Of a stretch of 64,000 nt of DNA, positions 60,704 through 64,000 are shown piece after piece. The translations under genes were made by a program, and so were the position numbers. The first letter of the stretch is position 1. Every line of letters starts with the position of its first letter. The DNA lies in contig JAIYCW010000067.1 in the NCBI GenBank assembly GCA_027487815.1, positions 1 to 64,000 of the forward strand, read 5' to 3'. Source of the stretch: Burkholderiales bacterium (GTDB taxonomy: Bacteria; Pseudomonadota; Gammaproteobacteria; Burkholderiales; Burkholderiaceae_E). Below the pieces are notes generated by a model, which was given only the letters and a program-made list of their open reading frames with translations, did not search any database and was not told the origin of the DNA.

Positions 60704-60890
60704 GTTGGTGTCTCCGGTTGGGATGACTGAAGTGTGTCGGCCCAAGATAGCGAGGCCATCGCCAGCCGATATCCGCCCGATCACCGCCAGATATCGTTTT
60801 GGTAACAAATATTTCGCCAGTAAGTGCAAGCGTGGGGGGCCGACCACCCAAAGCGCGAAATTGCGCACTCCTGTCCCGAAAGGTTTTGTT
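60704..60890. promoter_or_regulatory. Divergent promoter region, sigma factor/response regulator
   Basis: 187 nt between two divergent regulatory genes. Promoters for both must lie here. No convincing consensus site or repeat was found by eye. Confidence 0.4.
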
Positions 60891-61685
60891 ATGCTCAGCG
60901 CTCTGTTGGACCCCGATCCTGCCTCTCCGGCGCTGCCCGAGGCTGGGTCTTCACTGGAGATTGCCTTGGAACGCAAGGTATTGGTCGTTGAAGACCAGAA
61001 GGATATTGCTGAGCTGATCAGCATGCATGTGCGCGATTTGGGCCACCAAGTCACTTGTGTTCATGATGGCAACAAGGGCTACGAAGAGGCGTCTAGCGGG
61101 ATCTACGACGTGGTGCTGCTTGATGTGATGCTGCCGGGGCGTGATGGCCTCGATATCGTGCGTAACCTGCGGATGAATCGTATTCATGTGCCGGTACTGA
61201 TGCTCACAGCACGCTCCACCGAAATTGATCGGGTGCTGGGCCTTGAGCTGGGCGCAGATGATTACCTGACCAAGCCGTTTTCGATTCCCGAACTCCAGGC
61301 GCGGGTTAAAGCGCTATTGCGCCGGGCCGAACTGATGAATGCCGCACAGGCTCCGGTAGCCTCCAACACCGAGCGCATCAGCGTCAAGGACATGACGATC
61401 GATCTGGCCAGTCGCGAGGTCAAGCTGCATGGCGAGCCTGTGCCGCTCACCAGCAAGGAATTCGACTTGTTGCTGCACTTCGCGCAAGCGCCTGGCCGAG
61501 TGTTTACCCGGATGCAGTTGCTCGATGCGGTGTGGAGCACTCAATTCGAGGGTTACGAACACAATGTGAATACCCATATCAATCGCTTGCGCAACAAGAT
61601 CGAGCCCGATCCCGCAAACCCAACCTACGTCTTAACCGTACGCGGCGTGGGCTATCGCTTTATCGACGAACGTTCGGCAGGATGA
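60891..61685 (+). CDS. OmpR-family response regulator
   Basis: About 264 residues. The receiver starts at KVLVVEDQKDIAELISMHVR, with the phosphoacceptor Asp78 in LLDVMLPGRDGLDIV and the conserved Lys in DDYLTKPFSIPELQARV. The C-terminal winged helix includes PVPLTSKEFDLLLHFAQAPG and YEHNVNTHINRLRNKIEPDP. A 25-residue extension precedes the receiver. The ATG at 60891 gives the best start (GAAAGG upstream). Its stop overlaps the kinase start in ATGA. Confidence 0.92.
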   Translation: MLSALLDPDPASPALPEAGSSLEIALERKVLVVEDQKDIAELISMHVRDLGHQVTCVHDGNKGYEEASSGIYDVVLLDVMLPGRDGLDIVRNLRMNRIHVPVLMLTARSTEIDRVLGLELGADDYLTKPFSIPELQARVKALLRRAELMNAAQAPVASNTERISVKDMTIDLASREVKLHGEPVPLTSKEFDLLLHFAQAPGRVFTRMQLLDAVWSTQFEGYEHNVNTHINRLRNKIEPDPANPTYVLTVRGVGYRFIDERSAG

Positions 61686-63244
61686 ACACCGCCACCACCA
61701 CGCTTCCAACACCAGCCGCGAGCCCGCAGCAAGCCGCTGGGCCGCGCATCCGCCTGGTGCTGGATTCATTGCGCGCGCGCGTGCTGGCTTTGGTCGCTGG
61801 ATTTGGCTTGCTGACCGCACTGGCCTTATCGCTGGTGATGTTTCATTCGGTCAAGCATTACTACGTCAACACGCAATACAGCCAGGGCGGCGAGTTTCTT
61901 GAGCGGGTATTGCGGGACTCACCTGATATCTGGTCGCTGTACGAGGCTAACAAAAAGAGTTTTTCCGAGCGCCTGGCCCGCTACACGCTCTACACCCCAA
62001 GCTCGGGGCTTTACCTGCTTGATAACGAAGGCCGGGTGTTGGCCAGCTCGGGTGAAGGCAAAATCTTCTGGAGCGGCTATCGGGTTAATGTGCAAGCGGT
62101 GGCCGAAACCATGCTGCGCGATCCCGATGAACCGGTCTATGGGCAAGACCCGGACACGATTGACGGCAAGTGTATCGTGACCGCGCGCCCGGTGATGGTG
62201 GGTACCCAGCAGGCTGGTTGGCTCTATATGGTGGTGCGCAGTGCAGATCTGGGCAGCAACATGCCTGCCATGCTCAAGAGCTATGCGATTCGCACCGCGA
62301 TCAAGGTGGGGCTGCTCACTTTGGCGATTGGTGTGGTGCTCACCATGCTGATGCTGGCCGTGCTGACCAAGCCACTGATGGCGCTGACCAAAATCGTGGA
62401 ACAGGTGAAGGCCAAGGGCTTTCAGACCGGCTTTCCAATGGACCTTTGCGGCCAACTCTCGTCTCATGCTGCGCGCCAGGATGAAGTCGGCAAGCTCTCG
62501 CGCTCATTTAATGAAATGCTGGAGCGCTTGCGTCAGGAGATGCAACGGGTCACACAGGCCGATGGCCAGCGCCGCGAGATGGTGGCAAGTGTGTCCCACG
62601 ACCTTCGCACGCCCCTTACCGCTTTGATCGGCCAGCTTGAAACAGTGCGGCTTAAGCGAGCCACCATGACCCACGAGGATCAGGCGCAATTCATAGATCG
62701 CGCATTGATGAATGCCCAGCATCTCAAGCGCCTCACCGATGCCCTCGCCGAGCTCGCACGGCTCGACAACCCTGAATTCAAAGCGCAAACCGAGCCAATG
62801 ATGTTGTGCGAGCTGGCCGACGATGTGGTGCAGCGCTATGCCAGCCGGGCTGAAGAAGCCGGGGTCATGCTCAACATCGAATATCTCGATCACATCCCGC
62901 AGGCCAATATCGATGCACAGCTGATTGAGCGGGCGCTATCCAACCTGCTTGACAACGCCCTGCGTGTAACCCCGGCCAGTGGCTCTGTCACGGTTCAAGT
63001 CGCATTTAATGCGAGCACCGGATACCGCGTTACCGTGAAAGACTCGGGCCCCGGTTTGCCGGAAAGCGAACAAACCAAGGTGTTTGAACGCTTCTATCAA
63101 AGCAGTGCCCACCGGGAGACCCGGGGCTCCTCTGGCCTGGGGCTGGCTATCGTCAAGCGCGTGGCTGAGCTGCATGGCGGGCGTGCTGGCGTGGAGAGTG
63201 AGGTTGGCAAAGGTGCTGCGTTTTACCTGACCCTGCCCGCCTGA
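61682..63244 (+). CDS. Sensor histidine kinase
   Basis: A 520-residue kinase, partner of the upstream response regulator. TM1 lies at about 33-55, a sensor domain follows, TM2 at about 208-228, then HAMP. The phosphorylated His306 is in SVSHDLRTPLTALIGQLETV. The ATP-binding domain has LSNLLDNALRVTPASG, VKDSGPGLPESEQTKVF and SSGLGLAIVKRVAELHGG. The ATG overlaps the regulator stop, so the two are translationally coupled. The stimulus is unknown. Confidence 0.95.
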   Translation: MNTATTTLPTPAASPQQAAGPRIRLVLDSLRARVLALVAGFGLLTALALSLVMFHSVKHYYVNTQYSQGGEFLERVLRDSPDIWSLYEANKKSFSERLARYTLYTPSSGLYLLDNEGRVLASSGEGKIFWSGYRVNVQAVAETMLRDPDEPVYGQDPDTIDGKCIVTARPVMVGTQQAGWLYMVVRSADLGSNMPAMLKSYAIRTAIKVGLLTLAIGVVLTMLMLAVLTKPLMALTKIVEQVKAKGFQTGFPMDLCGQLSSHAARQDEVGKLSRSFNEMLERLRQEMQRVTQADGQRREMVASVSHDLRTPLTALIGQLETVRLKRATMTHEDQAQFIDRALMNAQHLKRLTDALAELARLDNPEFKAQTEPMMLCELADDVVQRYASRAEEAGVMLNIEYLDHIPQANIDAQLIERALSNLLDNALRVTPASGSVTVQVAFNASTGYRVTVKDSGPGLPESEQTKVFERFYQSSAHRETRGSSGLGLAIVKRVAELHGGRAGVESEVGKGAAFYLTLPA

Positions 63245-64000
63245 GGATCGCTTGCGATCAGCTCTTCAATGAGCTTCCCCGCCTCGTCGAATCGCTGCAT
63301 CAATCCAATCGGATGGTCGTTGGCATCGCGAGTGGAGCGCTCACGCAGCAGTCCATTGGGCCAGTACTCCTCGACAGCCGTGACGCTGCGCCCTTCGAAT
63401 AATGACTGCATCTGCCTGCGCTGCACCCGGCCTGCCTCACTCCAATCAGTTTGGGTGCGCTGCTGATATTCATCCCATTGGATATCACGAAGCAGTTTTC
63501 CAGCCGGACTGAATTGCTGCTCGCTGCGCCGCTTCTCGCCCTGCATGACCACCACGCTTCGCACCCCACCGGAAGGATGATGCCTGCGCAGCTCAATCAC
63601 GCCGCCCGCCAGACGTTGCTCTTCGGTACCCAGGCTGCCCTGCGCAAAATAGGTCTTAAATCCGACCCGTTGCCCTTCATGATGCGTGATCGATGCGCGC
63701 CTGCGACCCTCGCCATCAAAAAGCTCCACCTCCTGCGGCCCTGACCAACCACATAGCCGAATATCTTCGGCCACACGGGAGCGTGAAGCGCAACGCAGCT
63801 GCCGCACACGTCCATCAGGATTAAATTCGATACGCACAATCTCGCGCTGGCTCTCGACCAACACCACCCGCTCGACTTTGCCTGAGCCCTCAAACCGGCA
63901 TCGCGCAAGGCCCTCAACCGCGGGCACTGCCACAGGCTCAGCAAATACCTCCGTACGCCCATTGAGATCGCACACCACAGGCCCAACTGCAAGTGACCCA
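63223..64000 (-). CDS. MORN/YwqK-like repeat protein, partial
   Basis: The frame is open to the window edge, so the N-terminus is missing; at least 258 residues are visible. Short repeats with the pattern of aromatic/Asn/Gly-rich MORN-like units are seen, for example EEYWPNGLLRERSTRDANDH, PIGLMQRFDEAGKLIEELIA and FSPAGKLLRDIQWDEYQQR. This resembles the YwqK family, annotated elsewhere as an antitoxin component, although that role is poorly supported. Its 3' end overlaps the kinase gene by 22 nt on the opposite strand. Function unknown. Confidence 0.7.
   Translation of the reverse strand, partial: GSLAVGPVVCDLNGRTEVFAEPVAVPAVEGLARCRFEGSGKVERVVLVESQREIVRIEFNPDGRVRQLRCASRSRVAEDIRLCGWSGPQEVELFDGEGRRRASITHHEGQRVGFKTYFAQGSLGTEEQRLAGGVIELRRHHPSGGVRSVVVMQGEKRRSEQQFSPAGKLLRDIQWDEYQQRTQTDWSEAGRVQRRQMQSLFEGRSVTAVEEYWPNGLLRERSTRDANDHPIGLMQRFDEAGKLIEELIASDPQAGRVR

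Overview
This window looks like a chromosomal segment of a GC-rich betaproteobacterium, most likely of the order Burkholderiales. The evidence is the block sodB-xseA-exbB-exbD-lpxK-trm112-kdsB-adk, EF-P modified by an EarP-type rhamnosyltransferase (with Arg32 in EF-P), a K+-independent proton pyrophosphatase, and several Bug/TctC-type periplasmic receptors. No rRNA or tRNA gene was recognised. Species cannot be assigned from the sequence alone.

Layout. (1) 1-8134: a ten-gene minus-strand catabolic operon. It holds two SDRs, an enoyl-CoA hydratase, an NDP-forming acyl-CoA synthetase, a cupin, a NIPSNAP protein, a branched-chain-amino-acid-type binding protein without its transporter, an F420/NADP reductase-like protein, a muconolactone-isomerase-like small protein and a truncated Bug receptor. 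It probably takes up and degrades an organic acid through CoA thioesters. (2) 8257-11206: two Crp/Fnr-type regulators flanking a phospholipase-D-family lipoprotein. (3) 11414-15719: stand-alone oxidoreductases and a PEP-CTERM SGNH-like hydrolase. (4) 15978-26831: housekeeping genes (icd, DUF192, sodB, xseA, exbBD, lpxK, trm112, kdsB, adk) ending in hppA, whose product carries a C-terminal OmpA-like domain. (5) 26940-44744: mixed metabolism, including a 2-keto-4-pentenoate-hydratase-like lipoprotein, a VUT transporter, a LysR regulator, FrnE, an amidase, a gamma-glutamyltransferase, an IclR-controlled TPP enzyme/Bug pair, an MFS transporter, an aldo/keto reductase, earP and efp. (6) 44857-47231: argD and argF, with an overlapping 51-residue reading frame. 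(7) 47582-59805: a complete type I-C CRISPR-Cas locus. (8) 60083-64000: an ECF sigma factor divergent from an OmpR-type two-component system, then a partial MORN/YwqK-like gene.

The CRISPR-Cas locus is the most striking part. The operon runs on the minus strand in the order cas3-cas5c-cas8c-cas7c-[DUF433-DUF5615]-cas4-cas1-cas2, followed by a leader and an array that I count as 56 repeats and 55 spacers. A DUF433/DUF5615 pair, of the type predicted to be a toxin-antitoxin module with a PIN-like toxin, sits exactly between the interference and adaptation genes. DUF433 overlaps DUF5615 by 4 nt, and DUF5615 overlaps cas4 by 4 nt, so the pair is built into the operon rather than merely adjacent. 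Two pairs of near-identical spacers point to repeated acquisition from the same or related targets.

Other items worth a second look are the H+-pyrophosphatase/OmpA fusion, an SDR lacking the Tyr/Lys catalytic pair, paired palindromes at the IclR-TPP divergent promoter, a shared C-x-C-Y tail in the two Crp-like proteins, and the overlapping small ORF after argF.
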